Shown: positions 33,774 to 45,016 of the stretch, piece by piece
How positions within the stretch are numbered: position 1 is the first letter of the stretch
How the letters are laid out: each line of letters begins with the position of its first letter
Source: Purshia tridentata
Taxonomy: Eukaryota; Streptophyta; Magnoliopsida; Rosales; Rosaceae
DNA length: 64,000 nt
Reading direction: 5' to 3'
NCBI GenBank assembly: GCA_003254885.1
Contig: QANT01008937.1
Span: 1-64,000 of the forward strand
Position numbers and translations under genes: made by a program
Notes under the pieces: model-generated
Databases searched by the model: none
The model's input: only the letters and a program-made list of their open reading frames with translations
What the model was told of the DNA's origin: nothing

Positions 33774-36128
33774 TCACCTCTGTGCCTCGGATTCTCTCTC
33801 GCGCCTGTAGACAGATACTGAACCACATACCACTCTACCTACCCTTCTATTTTTCTGAGTTCTTCTACTGAAACCTCTTTTCCTCTCCTTCCCAACAACA
33901 TCTTCTGACATGGGTAAATGATTAATCCATCCTAAAGGAAGTAAAGCTGCAAGGAACTGTACCAGAATCCCATAAGGCAGGCTTGAGTAGTCGCCTGCTG
34001 TTACTCCAATCACAGAAGCCAATCCAATACCTAAAAACCCACTAGCTATTGATGAAAAACACAAGGCTGATGCTAAGAACGAAGTGAGAGATCCTTCACA
34101 ACCTCGAGGACATAAACTGGCAAACAGCACTGAGAAAGGTAAGATCTTGAATTGTGCAATAGTTTCTGCTAACCCCGAAAAACAAAGAACGAACACCTCA
34201 TTTGGAATCCCCAGTCCAACATTGATCTGTCTTACTAAAACAAGGTCAAGAAGAAGGGAAAAGGCATACACAAGCTGCACAATACCAACCAGCTTCCTTA
34301 TGGGAACTTTTTTCCAATAACGGTCATAAAGTACAGTAGTGGAAAGCAGCATCAACTGGCCAATCACTCGAGACATGCCAATGACTGAAGGATCAAGATG
34401 TAGACATTGTGTTTGGTAGCAAAAGATGGAACCTGTGAGAACTGGGACCATTGCAATAGAAGCTACAATCCAAATAAGAGGACGAGCAATGCTTTCCTCT
34501 CGAATTCCCATCATTAGATCAGAGAATTGTTTTCTAATACTTTCCATGATCGGTTTCCTTATAAGATTGGGATCTGACAATTGTGGTAAACCAAGAGACT
34601 CCTCTCTTATTCTCAACGAAATTGCAAGTTGAATGGAAAGTAGGACTGAAAATAAGAGAAACATGGTTCTGGGTGGTGTTTTCATTAAGAAATATCCACC
34701 TAATAAGTTACCAAGGATTCCACCAGCAGCTAATGCCATGAATGCATAAGACTGAAGGCCGTTTATATTGTGTTTTTGGCCATACTCTGCAACAAGAGCA
34801 TCCTTTGCTACTTCTGTAATGGATGCTCCAAGATTACTGAGAAGAACACACACCATAATAGTAGGAAGGGCTCGAGCTGCAACAGGGATCAGTGCCAGTG
34901 GCCCCCAAGACAGGACCTGCAAAAGAACTGAGAAGTTTGAACTCCATCAGATTCTCCCATTAGAGGTTTCAAGTAACATAACCCAAAGTTTAGATAGGAA
35001 ATTTACAGTTTCATTTTATTGCCTTTTTCAAATCCAGATATGGTCCATTTTACTTTCGGATTAATACATTGTTTACACCATTAAACAGTTTTTTAGCTTC
35101 CACTTTACCATTGGTGCAGCTTGCAAGAAAAGGGGCAGGACTGCAGATAAACTTGTTAAGGTTAAGCTACTCTTCTACAGGAATTACAGCATAAAATTAG
35201 TCAAACTTATCAAATTTATACAGAGAAGTTTCCTTATATTTAGGAATCTAATCCCTTATACTCCCGAGGGGGATTAAGGGGGGAAACGTATAACCCTAGA
35301 GTCTTAGTGAAGCAAAGGAATTCTAACGTAGACAAATAGAATCTATAGCATAGTTAAAATGGGAAAAATAAATTAAAAAGAGCAAGAAAGCAAAACCAAG
35401 CAAAGGAAAAAATAAGAAGTACAATACAATATAAACCACCAAAATGAAGCCTTTCTTCTTTTTGGAATAAATGATATGACCTTACATTTAAACTACATAT
35501 CAAAATTTAACAGAATTATGAGGAAGCAGAGCACATGGATATAGTCAAACTTGGAAATATGAGCAAAAAAGACCTAAAACTGAAATAACATCAAGGAGAT
35601 AAGTCAAGGGAAATGCAACTAACCTCCAATGGAAATATAAGGTATTCTATGAGCACCACAAATATAAAGAGCATCAGAGAGGATTCCATAGAAGGGTTTG
35701 GCCACCATGGGAAGGTTACCACAATGCTGTACAAGCTGCAATGTTGAGGGGTGCATGTTGAGATTGTGAGCCATGTGGAAGTTCAAAGCCAGCCATGGAA
35801 AGCACCTTAAACCTTGCACCCAGTACCCAAATCCACACAAAAGCAACATTTGCTGGCTACCCAGTTGGGGACAACCTCTCCTTTCCTCAAGAGCCCTGCT
35901 TTTCTGGCTTTTTCTGTAAACAACTTGAGTTGGGCTTAGAGGCAAGATGGGGTTTCTGAGCTGGGTTTTGGGTTCTATGGGATTGTTAAAGGCGGTTGCA
36001 GCTGGGTTCTGACTGTGAATACAAAGAATGGGCTTTATGTGAAAAGGAGGTTGCTTTCTTGAGGAGCTTAGGACTTTTGGGTTGAATGCTATCCATGGAT
36101 TTTCCCAAGAAATTGATGAAAAAATCAT
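33774..36128 (-). CDS. Folate-biopterin-transporter-family protein, probably plastidial
   Basis: Exons on the minus strand are 36128-35624, a proposed 11-nt microexon 35119-35109, and 34916-33774, giving 552 residues. The two large exons alone do not join in frame (phase 1 to phase 0); the microexon, with AG and GT flanks, restores it and supplies the four residues expected before VLSWGPLALIP. The protein matches the FBT branch of the major facilitator superfamily: a YWVQGLRCFPWL helix, the KPFYGILSDA loop, and about twelve hydrophobic segments. The first 85 residues are rich in Ser, Asn and Pro and resemble a plastid transit peptide. Characterised relatives move folates or pterins across the plastid envelope; the substrate of this member (closest to the Arabidopsis members labelled probable FBT, chloroplastic) is inferred only. 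The tail beyond residue 500 is basic and unconserved. Confidence 0.85.
35109..35119 (-). other. Candidate 11-nt microexon of the transporter gene
   Basis: CTGCACCAATG on the minus strand is preceded by a pyrimidine-rich tract ending TTGCAAG and followed by GTAAAGTG. Its length (3n+2) exactly bridges the phase mismatch between the flanking exons. It encodes residues A-A-P-M, giving the spacing YISIG-xxxx-VLSW that matches the length of the same loop in other FBT proteins. Confidence 0.65.
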
Positions 36129-38399
36129 GGTATTGGCCTATTGGGTACTGAGAGAAATGCAAGAAACAAGAACTAGATGCAGTATTGACTGAAAACAGTG
36201 AGCAAAAATGGAAGGAAGGGGGCTGCCTATGATTGTATATGTAAGATGGCAGCTAAGCAGTTGTATTGCCCTGAGACGAAGAAAGAATAAGATAGATAAG
36301 AGAAGAGGAGAGAGAGTGAGTGCGAGAGATCTAGAAGAGTGTAGTAGGACTTTAGAGGACGGGTTTTAGTGATTTTGAAGTTTTTTTGAGCATCGAAAAA
36401 GAGAGAGGCATACAGATTTTTCTTTTTTTTAGTCGAAGGCATAGAGAGATTGAAGACAATGAAGAGCATAGGAGCTGAGGTTCGCTGAAGCCTTGTTTAT
36501 AGAGTTTTGGATTTTGTCTTTGTCAATTACTTCCTTTGTCTGTTTCCGTATTTGCTTGCTGTCCTTGGTGGGTTAGGGGTCTCTTGTCAATGAAGAGAGC
36601 CGTCAGGAACGTACACGCACCCCCACGCGCCCCCACGGTCGACTGGGTCCGAGGATTTCGGGACCTACTTGTATAAGTGGGAGTGGGTCCCACGTGCAGA
36701 TTTGTTTTGGGTCTATTTTTCTGACCCACCCTCAGAGGATCTGACTGATTGATTGGAGTATTGGACTACATATGAGGTGTTGGATCGGCGGTACGTGCAT
36801 TGCCGTTCTTTTTTTTGGAGAATGAAAGCGTTGGGAGTTCCACAGGCCACACGCGCGGTTGTAACTCACGCTGAGGCCACAACCGGTTGTAGGAGTTTGT
36901 GAGGTCCGTTGGACGAGCAAAGCGCGTGGGGTTTCTATTTAGGGTTTGTCATCTTTGGCGGTAGAGTTTATTATTTAAGTCTAGGGCTTGGATCATATGT
37001 GGCCTTCTTCCACCGTTGATTATTATATTGATAGAATATGAAGTCATATTTGATGGTCATGACGGTCATGAAAATTACTACTTCATAGCACAAATGATGG
37101 TTATATATATGGTTGGTAATGAAAATAACATGTCTCAACAGTAGTATTTCATTTTCAATGTTCACCCTATTTGTCAATTTGTCATTCAAGAAGACAAGGT
37201 CTCTTTCTTGAGTGCACCTTTTACTTAAGAATAAAAAATGATAACATTTTCTCTCCCTTTTTGTTTTTTTAAGATAATCTTTCATCAACCAAAGAAAACC
37301 CAAATATTAAAAAGTTAGGTACACTGCATGCACATGCCCAGAATTGATAAAAATGGACTAGGATATAAATAGTATTGCTCTCAAGGCAATGCAACAACTC
37401 TTTAAGAACACGAAAAAGCCATGTGCATCTGTACACAAATGGTATCAATATTATCATGGTATATTCTAGGAGGATCAAACTAATCACTGATTGGAAGAGT
37501 ATTAGTAGCTAATACATTTGGTAACAACTTAAAACTGTTGGTATTTCATCTGGATTTAACAATAAGTTTGTAACTGAAGTCATACTATGCTACACAAATA
37601 ATTATTACTAGCTCACTGAGGAAAGTAGGAGATCCTTGGTTTCTAAATTTCATAGCAAGCATTTCAAGTCCTTACTTTTCCTTTACAGATTTATTATATT
37701 GAAGTTAGAATTATATACCACATTTAGCAACCATGAGGATGATTTTTCAACTCAAAATTGCACTTATGACATCAGAAACAGAAGGATTATACATTCATTC
37801 TTCATTCACAACTCACAAGACAAGAAGAACCAGGAAATCTTATTCATTTACCAACATTGAAGAATTCCAACAAACTACACTTCATCATCTTTTCACCTTC
37901 AGAATTCATGCAGTATTCCACATCACGTACTTCAGTACAATGCAAAGGAAAAAAACAAGGGGAAACGATTCATCCAGTCACAACCAACCAGATGATTGGT
38001 AATCCATCCACCTAAACCACCAATTTGTACAGCTTACACCTTAGAACCATGAGTGCTTCATCTGAAATGGGTATCATATAAGAAGAAGTCTGATGGGGAA
38101 AAAATATAGACCCAGGCCTGTGAGCACTATTTGTTAGGTATCATCTAAAAATATTTCTAAAGAAATAAGGGAAATACCTAAAGGTTGATAAGCACTGCAA
38201 CAGTAGTGAATTTCATCCAAAAAGAATCTTTGTAAAGAATTGAATGAGTCCTGTATCTAAAAGGGTATGATCTAAAACCAAGAATGAAACAACAACCTAA
38301 GTATGAGACCAATGTGACTGAATTGGGTATCAAGAAAAGAATCTAAATGTATGAAAAATTCAAACCCAAGAATGATGAATGCTTATTTGGGTCGGCCAT
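36129..38399. other. Intergenic region and transporter promoter
   Basis: The transporter leader and promoter occupy roughly 36129-36900, including a G-box CACGTG at 36692-36697 inside TCCCACGTGC. The rest is AT-rich with no gene or repeat I can support. The end (about 38050-38399) is probably the 3' UTR of the next minus-strand gene. Confidence 0.55.
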
Positions 38400-39622
38400 C
38401 TACATGATCTTGTAGTAGCAGTCGCCACCATTGAGAAGGAATTGATAGGCTTTGTCACAGTGGCACCTGAAGTGAATGACCAAGCTGTCATCCTTCTTCT
38501 CCACATTCACAAATTCTCTCTCACAGTTAACCTGCAACAACAACAACAACAATGAAATGTTTACTTTATGATCATTAAGTATTTCATGGTCGACATCAAA
38601 TTACCAAATTAAATAATCTAAAATCACCAAAATCAGTGCTTGCTTTGATGGGTTGTTTAGAAAATGCATGAAAATGTAACAAATCAAAATTTCCATCAGA
38701 GGGTTCGATTATTTCAGACCCAAGAAAACAAACTCAGCATATTTGATTTTCTTGGACCAAACAGAGAAATGAAACGAATACCTGGGTAGCAGCATTGTCA
38801 TGATGAATTTCTTGATCAGTGGCTCCATTTTCTTCTTCTTCTACTTGTTGATCCTCTTCTTCTTTTTGTTCTTCTTCTTGTTGCTCTTCTTCTTGTTGCA
38901 CTTCTTGTTCCGATTCTTCATCTTCACTCACGAGTTGCTTGCACCACATGCTCATCTCTCTGAGGCAACACTCCATCCTTCTCAGCCTCTGCAATTTTCC
39001 CCAAAACCCATCACAACAACGAACAGAGAGAGAGAGAGAGACAGAGAGAGAGAGAGCCCTTTTTCACAAACTTCAAGAATTTCAAGAATCAAACCTTGGA
39101 ATCGGGAGTCTCGAAATCGCTGCTGAGGTAGGAGGGGCTGGAGGAGCGCGAGGAGGACTTGGCAGGCGAAGGGTTGAGATCGGAAACGGTGCGGCGCAGA
39201 GTGGGCTGCGGCGGAAGGGGAGGCAGAAGTGTTGAATTGGAGAATTTGGTTGGGGATGGCTGAAACGGCACCGCATTGATGAAGCTGGCCTTGTTGTGGT
39301 GGTGGTGGTCCGGAGACTGAGGAGGGTCGTAGGGGTCGGAAACGCAGCGGCGGAGAAGAGGCTTGCTGGGTTTGGGTTGTTGGTTGAAGACAGTGAAAGG
39401 AGGGAGGGAAATCTTGTAATAGTCAAGTGGGTCTGGGTTCGGGTTCGGGTTCGAGTCGGAGGGTGATGACCTTTTCATGGAGCCAAGAAGTTCAGTACTA
39501 CTGCAGACACAGGCAGGGCATGGTGAGTGGTGATGGTGCTGATGATGATGATGATGAGCAGTCTTGGTTGGGGTGGTGGGGTTGGTGTTGGTGGTGGATT
39601 TGAAGTTTTCGAGGGTGAACAT
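38400..39622 (-). CDS. Unrecognised plant protein, His/Pro/Ser-rich with acidic middle
   Basis: Exons on the minus strand are 39622-39095, 38988-38782 and 38531-38400, all phase 0 with GT-AG borders, giving 288 residues. The N-terminal exon starts MFTLENFKST and is low in complexity: a histidine-rich run (about residues 22-32), many Pro/Ser, and two similar motifs LLRRCVSDPYDPP and TLRRTVSDLNPSP. Exon 2 has a short leucine/cysteine-rich helix (RLRRMECCLREMSMWCKQL) followed by about 45 residues that are mostly Glu and Gln. Exon 3 ends in a compact block, IHFRCHCDKAYQFLLNGGDCYYKIM, that looks folded and is the likeliest conserved part. I know of uncharacterised plant proteins with a similar cysteine-bearing C-terminus but cannot assign a function. 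Intron 1 carries a (GA)n microsatellite. Confidence 0.8.
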
Positions 39623-39900
39623 GGCTTTGATTTTCCGGGTTTTGCTGCTGAGGAATTGATTGATTCTTGGTTTCTCTGATTCTTGCGTTCTTGGAAGCTG
39701 AAGCAACTGAATTGAATTACAGGGGAGGGAAAGAGGAGGGAGGGGGTTTGTTTATATAAGAGAAAATGAAAAGGCTTTTCAGCAAAAACAATGTTTAGTT
39801 TGTTTTTGGTGTAAACAGTAAGCCGTTAATTTTGGCGCCAATGAGAGAAATGTAAGAAGAAATTTATAAAATAATTATATATTCTAAGGATAACATACAA
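39623..39900. other. Promoter of the unrecognised gene and tRNA upstream flank
   Basis: This holds the divergent spacing between the minus-strand gene and the tRNA. A TATA-like TTTATATAAGAG lies on the plus strand near 39750; the minus-strand promoter has no clear core element. CATACAA precedes the tRNA, in line with the CAA motif often found upstream of plant tRNA genes. Confidence 0.45.
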
Positions 39901-39973
39901 GCCCGTCTAGCTCAGTTGGTAGAGCGCAAGGCTCTTAACCTTGTGGTCGTGGGTTCGAGCCCCACGGTGGGCG
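39901..39973 (+). tRNA. tRNA-Lys (anticodon CUU)
   Basis: This is a 73-nt intronless tRNA. The acceptor stem GCCCGTC pairs with GGTGGGC (two G-U pairs). The D arm is TAGCTCAGTTGG (A box, 39908-39919), the anticodon stem CAAGG/CCTTG encloses loop CTCTTAA with anticodon CTT, and the T arm GTGGG TTCGAGC CCCAC contains the B box GGTTCGAGCC (39952-39961). The discriminator base is G and CCA is not encoded, as expected for a nuclear gene. Confidence 0.97.
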
Positions 39974-39982
39974 TTTGGTTCC

Positions 39983-39988
39983 TTTTTT
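39983..39988 (+). terminator. RNA polymerase III terminator of the tRNA
   Basis: A run of six T begins 10 nt after the mature tRNA 3' end. Four or more T is sufficient for Pol III termination in plants. Confidence 0.8.
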
Positions 39989-40429
39989 AACCACAACTAA
40001 TCATTATTTGAAACAAGTTGGCTAAAAGAAATCATTGCACAAATTTGCATCCGCGCGTACAGCAACCATCTTTTCTTGCGTGAAATATTGAGCGTCTATA
40101 CAACTACAACACCACAACAGAGATCTCGTTGTGAGAGCTTCCCCATGCAAGAGTTAATCACTTGATCTGTGTCCCCCAAACCATTTTCTTAGAAATGGTA
40201 ATGTAGTATGATACTAGGCCAGTACCAACACAACTTTTTAACCTAAAATACAAAGTTCCTGTGACTTCATCTTTCAGGTCGCAATTTATTTTCTTGTAAT
40301 TTATTTGCGACCAAAGAATAAATCATTATACAAGTACTCCAACCCAGTTCTTTGATTCTTTCCTAGATAATGCACATACAAGACCTTCTCCATAAAATGT
40401 TCAACAGTTGTTGACAACAGGTTTGAGGA
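39989..40429. other. Gap between tRNA and HAD gene
   Basis: The right half is presumably the 3' UTR of the minus-strand HAD gene. No other feature is recognised. Confidence 0.5.
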
Positions 40430-43400
40430 TCAAGGCAACAGGTCGAAATGTGCTTCCAGTAGCGAGTGAACTTCCATTAGGGACGACACCTTGTAATCTG
40501 GTTTGTGATCGACGTTGGCATATTCTGGCGAGTCATACCTTCCTCTCTCATCAAGTAAGCATGTAAATGCTCCTGCTCGCTTCCCACAAGCCACCTGCAA
40601 AGTCAAGTTGCAATGCAGAAATTCAGGTTCCTTAAATTATCTAATCATCACTGTTTTAAGCCACACCATAGAAGTATAGAACATAGGTCGAAAATGACAA
40701 CAAAAAATGGCACTTAATGATGCAGCAAGAACATTGCATGAAATTATTTTCAAAGGAACTTAACAAAAACACAAGCCCTCACATCATCTTTAAGGGAATC
40801 ACCAACCATCATTACTTCACTAGGTTCAACTTCCCAAGCTGAACATATATGCAGTAGTGGAGCTGGATCCGGTTTGTAAGGTCGAAATTCCCTGCTCAGA
40901 GCTGGAGAAAATGTCAACTGCAGTAGTGATACATTGAAAATAGGATATCAATTAAGTCCACTACCAAGTGATTGATAAGAAAGAATGATAGGGAATGGGA
41001 TGAGCCTCAAGCATACATTACAGAAAATTATGGGATTTGGCTGGAGGGTCTCAGTTAGTGGGATGCAACAGATAGTATATGGGGATATATCAAGAATACA
41101 GACATGAAGGATTAGTAATGAGCATCCAGAAGTCGACTGAATTTAGGGTGTAGCCTGATCAGAGTAGGTTCATCCATGAACACAATTACAATAACCCATA
41201 CCATTTCATAATCATTTTTCCTCTCTGAATTTCTGTGAGAAATTCATCAATAGAGAAGATAGGTTGAGTCAGTTAAAAACAGGATATTCAAAAAAAGCAG
41301 AGAGGACGGGTTGGCTATGCAGGGGTTCATATTTTTGTTGAAGTCTTTACCCAGGAACCCATTAGAAGTTAAAATGTGGTAAGACTCAACAAGTTTTTGT
41401 AGTCCATTACATGGGATTATGAGTACTGTATTACAACCAAAAAAAAATTGAGAGAGAGAGAGAGAGCGCCTGGGAAATTCTCTGAGGTTTACTTTAAAGA
41501 AATAAAATAAGCTCCCATTTCTCATATAAGAAGAGTGCAAGATCTAGAAGATTCTCTCATATTTAGTCTAAATTCATCTAAAGAGTAGGCATGATGAGGA
41601 TGAGCACAAACATTTTGAATTGTCCCATATATTCAATTAAAAGATATCTGAGATCAACAAAAGACTACCTTCTGCAGTTTCAGAACCAAAAAAGAAAATG
41701 TTACTATGGAGAAATCAGAGCTGATGCATAATGAGGCCCTGTATGCCCTATCATGTTATCAGTGCAGACAGGTTAAGCCTTGTTCGCATAGATGGTTGAC
41801 AGGATTATTGGTTGGAGTAACAGACTCCTTCATATTTGTATACCAATCAAATACACATAATAATCAAATTACAGTCAATTGTAATGTGTTATTAAGGCAG
41901 AAGAAAATATTAAGGAACAGTAATACATAAAAAAACTTCATGTTACATGCAATGCTATTTTACACGAGTCAGTTGTGCACACTTCAATATGCTTACCCTG
42001 AACCGTTCATGAAACAAATCAACTGCAGACTTGACATTGCGTGTGATTAATCCCCTCCTGTAAACAAAACAAGTAATAAATAAGCATATCGCCATCATTG
42101 CTGAAATAATTAGGACGCATAATTGAGGAAAGAAATATGACAAGTTAATCAGTTTTATGACTTTCATACACAGGTAACTATTATACTCCATGTCAATGTT
42201 GTTAGGTTTTGAACTTTCAACTTATATCATCACTGGCAAGGGATATTGGAGATCAACTATACAACCAAATTCCCAATTAGGACAAGGCTCACTCATAATC
42301 CAAACATTTCTTATCCTATACAGGGCAGAACACTTGCCAACTAATCACCTTTAGCTAGTACTCATAACAACCTTTAGCTAGTACTCATAACAACTTGAGT
42401 TGGCAGGAATTAGGATCTTACTAGTCAAAGTTCAAAGATCAACTCCTGTAGACATTAGTTCTATCTTTACCCATACGTACAAGTAAGAAGGAATAACTAT
42501 CAGAGGAGATAAAGACTTGACATGTGCTGAGCATGACCTTATATTCTTAGAATCTAGAAAACCACAAAGTTCTGCTGCACCTGCACCACAATTTACCCAA
42601 ATGTCAATGAACTACAGCCATTGCATCTGTAAGTGATGACGAGCAAAGGGACAATGTACTCTTATGTTCATGCAAAGTATAACTTAAATTCTCACACAAA
42701 TAGTAGAATAAGCACCCAAAATCTCACTTCAAAGGAAAACAGAAAGCAAAGGAGAAGAGTGTGAACATTATTCTCATTTTTCAATTGAACTTTTTCCAAA
42801 ATTCAAAGGAATGTGTTAAATTGCTCATCCGTCAAAACATAGTTCAGAATGTTCTATAGTTTATTTATTGCTTTACACCTAGAAATGAACATACCCATGC
42901 ATGCGCCACATGCACAAGAGCAAAACCCATGTCTCACATAAACCTCATAATCATTAATCACCCCAAAACTACAACGAGATAATGAATTTATAATTTAACA
43001 CAATCCCAGTATTGAATGCAAGTCATAGATTAAGTCCCAACAATCCATTATTTTATACATCCCGTGAAGATTAAAATTATATGTGCTTTACAATATAAAA
43101 ATAAATGACAGCAGTGCAATTAGCAGCATATAGTAATCGAAATGAAACTAGAGCCAACATTATAATTTCATTACCCAGCATCTTCCCGGGAACCAAACAG
43201 AAAGCTAACAGACCAACATAGAGAAATTATCTCACCGGGCATGATCTGGAGATGATCGAGCCCCTGGCGCTCGTAATCGGCAATAGTTTCGTACGCCTTT
43301 CGCTGCTTCTCGGGGCTCCAAGTCTCAATGTGGTGCAGTATGTCAATCCCAGAAGGGCTCTCGGCCTTGATTCTGAGGTACTCCTCCCCCCCAAGCACAG

Positions 43401-43605
43401 CTCTATACATTGCCGCGAAATCAATGACCGGGACCGTGAGGGTTCCGTCCATGTCGAACACCACACCTCGAAGGCGAGCCCTCGGCGGGGTTGCGGTGGT
43501 GAGAGTGGTGCTGCTCACTGGGGAGAGAGCGTTGGCCATGGGTATTTTGGGAAATTTGAATTTTGGGTACAAGAAGAGGACGGTTCTGGGTAGGAGTAGG
43601 GGCAT
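40430..43605 (-). CDS. HAD-superfamily hydrolase, At2g33255-like
   Basis: Five exons on the minus strand (43605-43236, 42580-42538, 42057-41997, 40917-40783, 40594-40430) join with consistent phases (1,0,0,0 after carry) to give 257 residues. The HAD nucleophile motif FDMDGT falls at about residues 50-55 (Asp51, Asp53), the LITRN motif in exon 3 supplies the threonine, and MMVGDSLKDD near the end of exon 4 holds the acidic Mg-binding pair. The protein follows Arabidopsis At2g33255 closely, including the GIDILHHIETWSP block and the HFDLLP end. The first 45 residues are basic, Ser/Thr/Pro-rich and unconserved, probably an organelle presequence; an alternative start lies at Met23 (MANALSPVSS). 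Phosphoglycolate-phosphatase-like enzymes share this fold, but the substrate is unknown. Confidence 0.92.
42350..42396. repeat. Short tandem duplication (24 bp x 2) in a HAD intron
   Basis: CCTTTAGCTAGTACTCATAA occurs twice in direct succession inside the second intron. It has no evident role. Confidence 0.85.
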
Positions 43606-44422
43606 GGGGTGAGAGAGAGAGGTGGGTCGGTGGAGAAATTTAAAGGGTTTGGGGTTGATGAAGGGAATGAGTGTAGTGTATTGGGTATTTGGCCTGATTT
43701 GAAGGGTAATGTTTGGTTGGTGGGAAAATAAGGTGAGAAAAACAGGGGTACTGTCATTCAAGTTTCACCACAAGTCACAAGTGATTGCTTTGCTAATTTG
43801 CTGGTTCAATTTTATAGGTATCACCGTACCATACTGGTCTTGTCAATCCAACTCATGCATATATACATGCAAGTCCCATTGGGTAGTTATTTGAAATCTT
43901 CCGAGGCCATTTGGATCCATGAAAGGGCCAATTTTGGAGGATCCAATGGCAAGTTGGCAACCCACATAGCCTTCATCACCAGGTTTCTCAGCGATGGATT
44001 TGAATATCCTTCGCACTCCTGTTGAGGGAGAGGAGCGCATATAATAATGGAATAGGTGATCACTGTGTTCTATATTCGTTGACAAAAAAATGTGGTGTTT
44101 TATGTTCTGTTTCTTTTTTTGGCGGGTCAGTGAAATACAGGTATTGGAAGCAAAAAAAAATTAACTCAACCCCATAATATGGTTTCTTAATCCAAATTGT
44201 CTATAATTCTTAAAAAAAATCCAAACCATCTATTCTTTATGCTATTAAAAAAAATGAATAATTTTTATTAGAAACAACATTGAAGGGGTCCAAAATTCAA
44301 CTTCCACACCCTTAGATACCAAAAAAAAAATTGAAGTTACATAATTGTTTGAAAATGTCTTCTTCTTTTTTTCCTAGGGTCTTATTTTTCTTTTTTGCTG
44401 TGGTGAAAATTTCTTTTTGAAT

Positions 44423-45016
44423 AAATTGCACCATTTGTTCACTTATTCTTTAGAAATTTTTATATTGGTCCACGATTTTTTTTTTCCCTTATTGATCCAC
44501 AAATTGTATGGTGTTTCCCATTGTAGTCTCGACCGTCAAGTAGAATGGACAAATATTTTAGTCATGTGTTGCGCACGTAGGCTATTGTTGAGGGGCAAAG
44601 TTGAGATTTCCCCCATACTCTTCCCTAATCTCTTACCAGCCTCGCTCCCCCTTTTAGGCCGTTTAGTGGCGAAGCCATGTCAAGGTCGTTGACGACCATT
44701 GCGTTGAAGTTCAACACCCTCTGAAACCTCCTCGAAAATCAAGTTGATCTTCGACATGTGCGTGGTGGTCTCTCTTCCTTTCCTTTCTTTGGGGAAGGTT
44801 GGTCAGAGGTTGGGAAAGAATAATATAGGAGCAATTCCAATTTTGCCCCTCTTTGATGTCCCACATTCGTGACACATGACTAAAATAAATAGTCATCTAA
44901 GCTAATTTTACAATTTGTACCACACTAGAAAATGTTAGATAGTTATAAGAAACAATATCGTCGACCAATATAGAATTTCTTACGAAATAAGTGGACCAAT
45001 TAATATTGTATAATTT
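44423..45016. mobile_element. Fold-back / MITE-like element with TIRs of about 190 bp
   Basis: The left arm (about 44423-44615) and the reverse complement of the right arm (about 44820-45016) align over nearly their whole length. Shared stretches include CACTTATT, TATATTGGTC, ATTTTAGTCATGTGT and GAGGGGCAAA, in the same order. The centre is about 200 bp with no coding capacity. I could not find a clean target-site duplication, so the class is open (a non-autonomous DNA transposon with long TIRs is likeliest). Confidence 0.72.

Noticed and set aside
36227-36469. 80-codon minus-strand ORF upstream of the transporter as a separate gene or uORF
   Set aside because: It lies in the presumed leader or promoter, is low in complexity, and has no family resemblance.
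39623-39706. Upstream extension of the His/Pro/Ser-rich protein to 39706
   Set aside because: It would start with TTG; the first in-frame ATG is at 39622.
43606-43761. Upstream extension of the HAD protein to about 43761
   Set aside because: The extra part starts with TTG, not ATG; the first in-frame ATG is at 43605.
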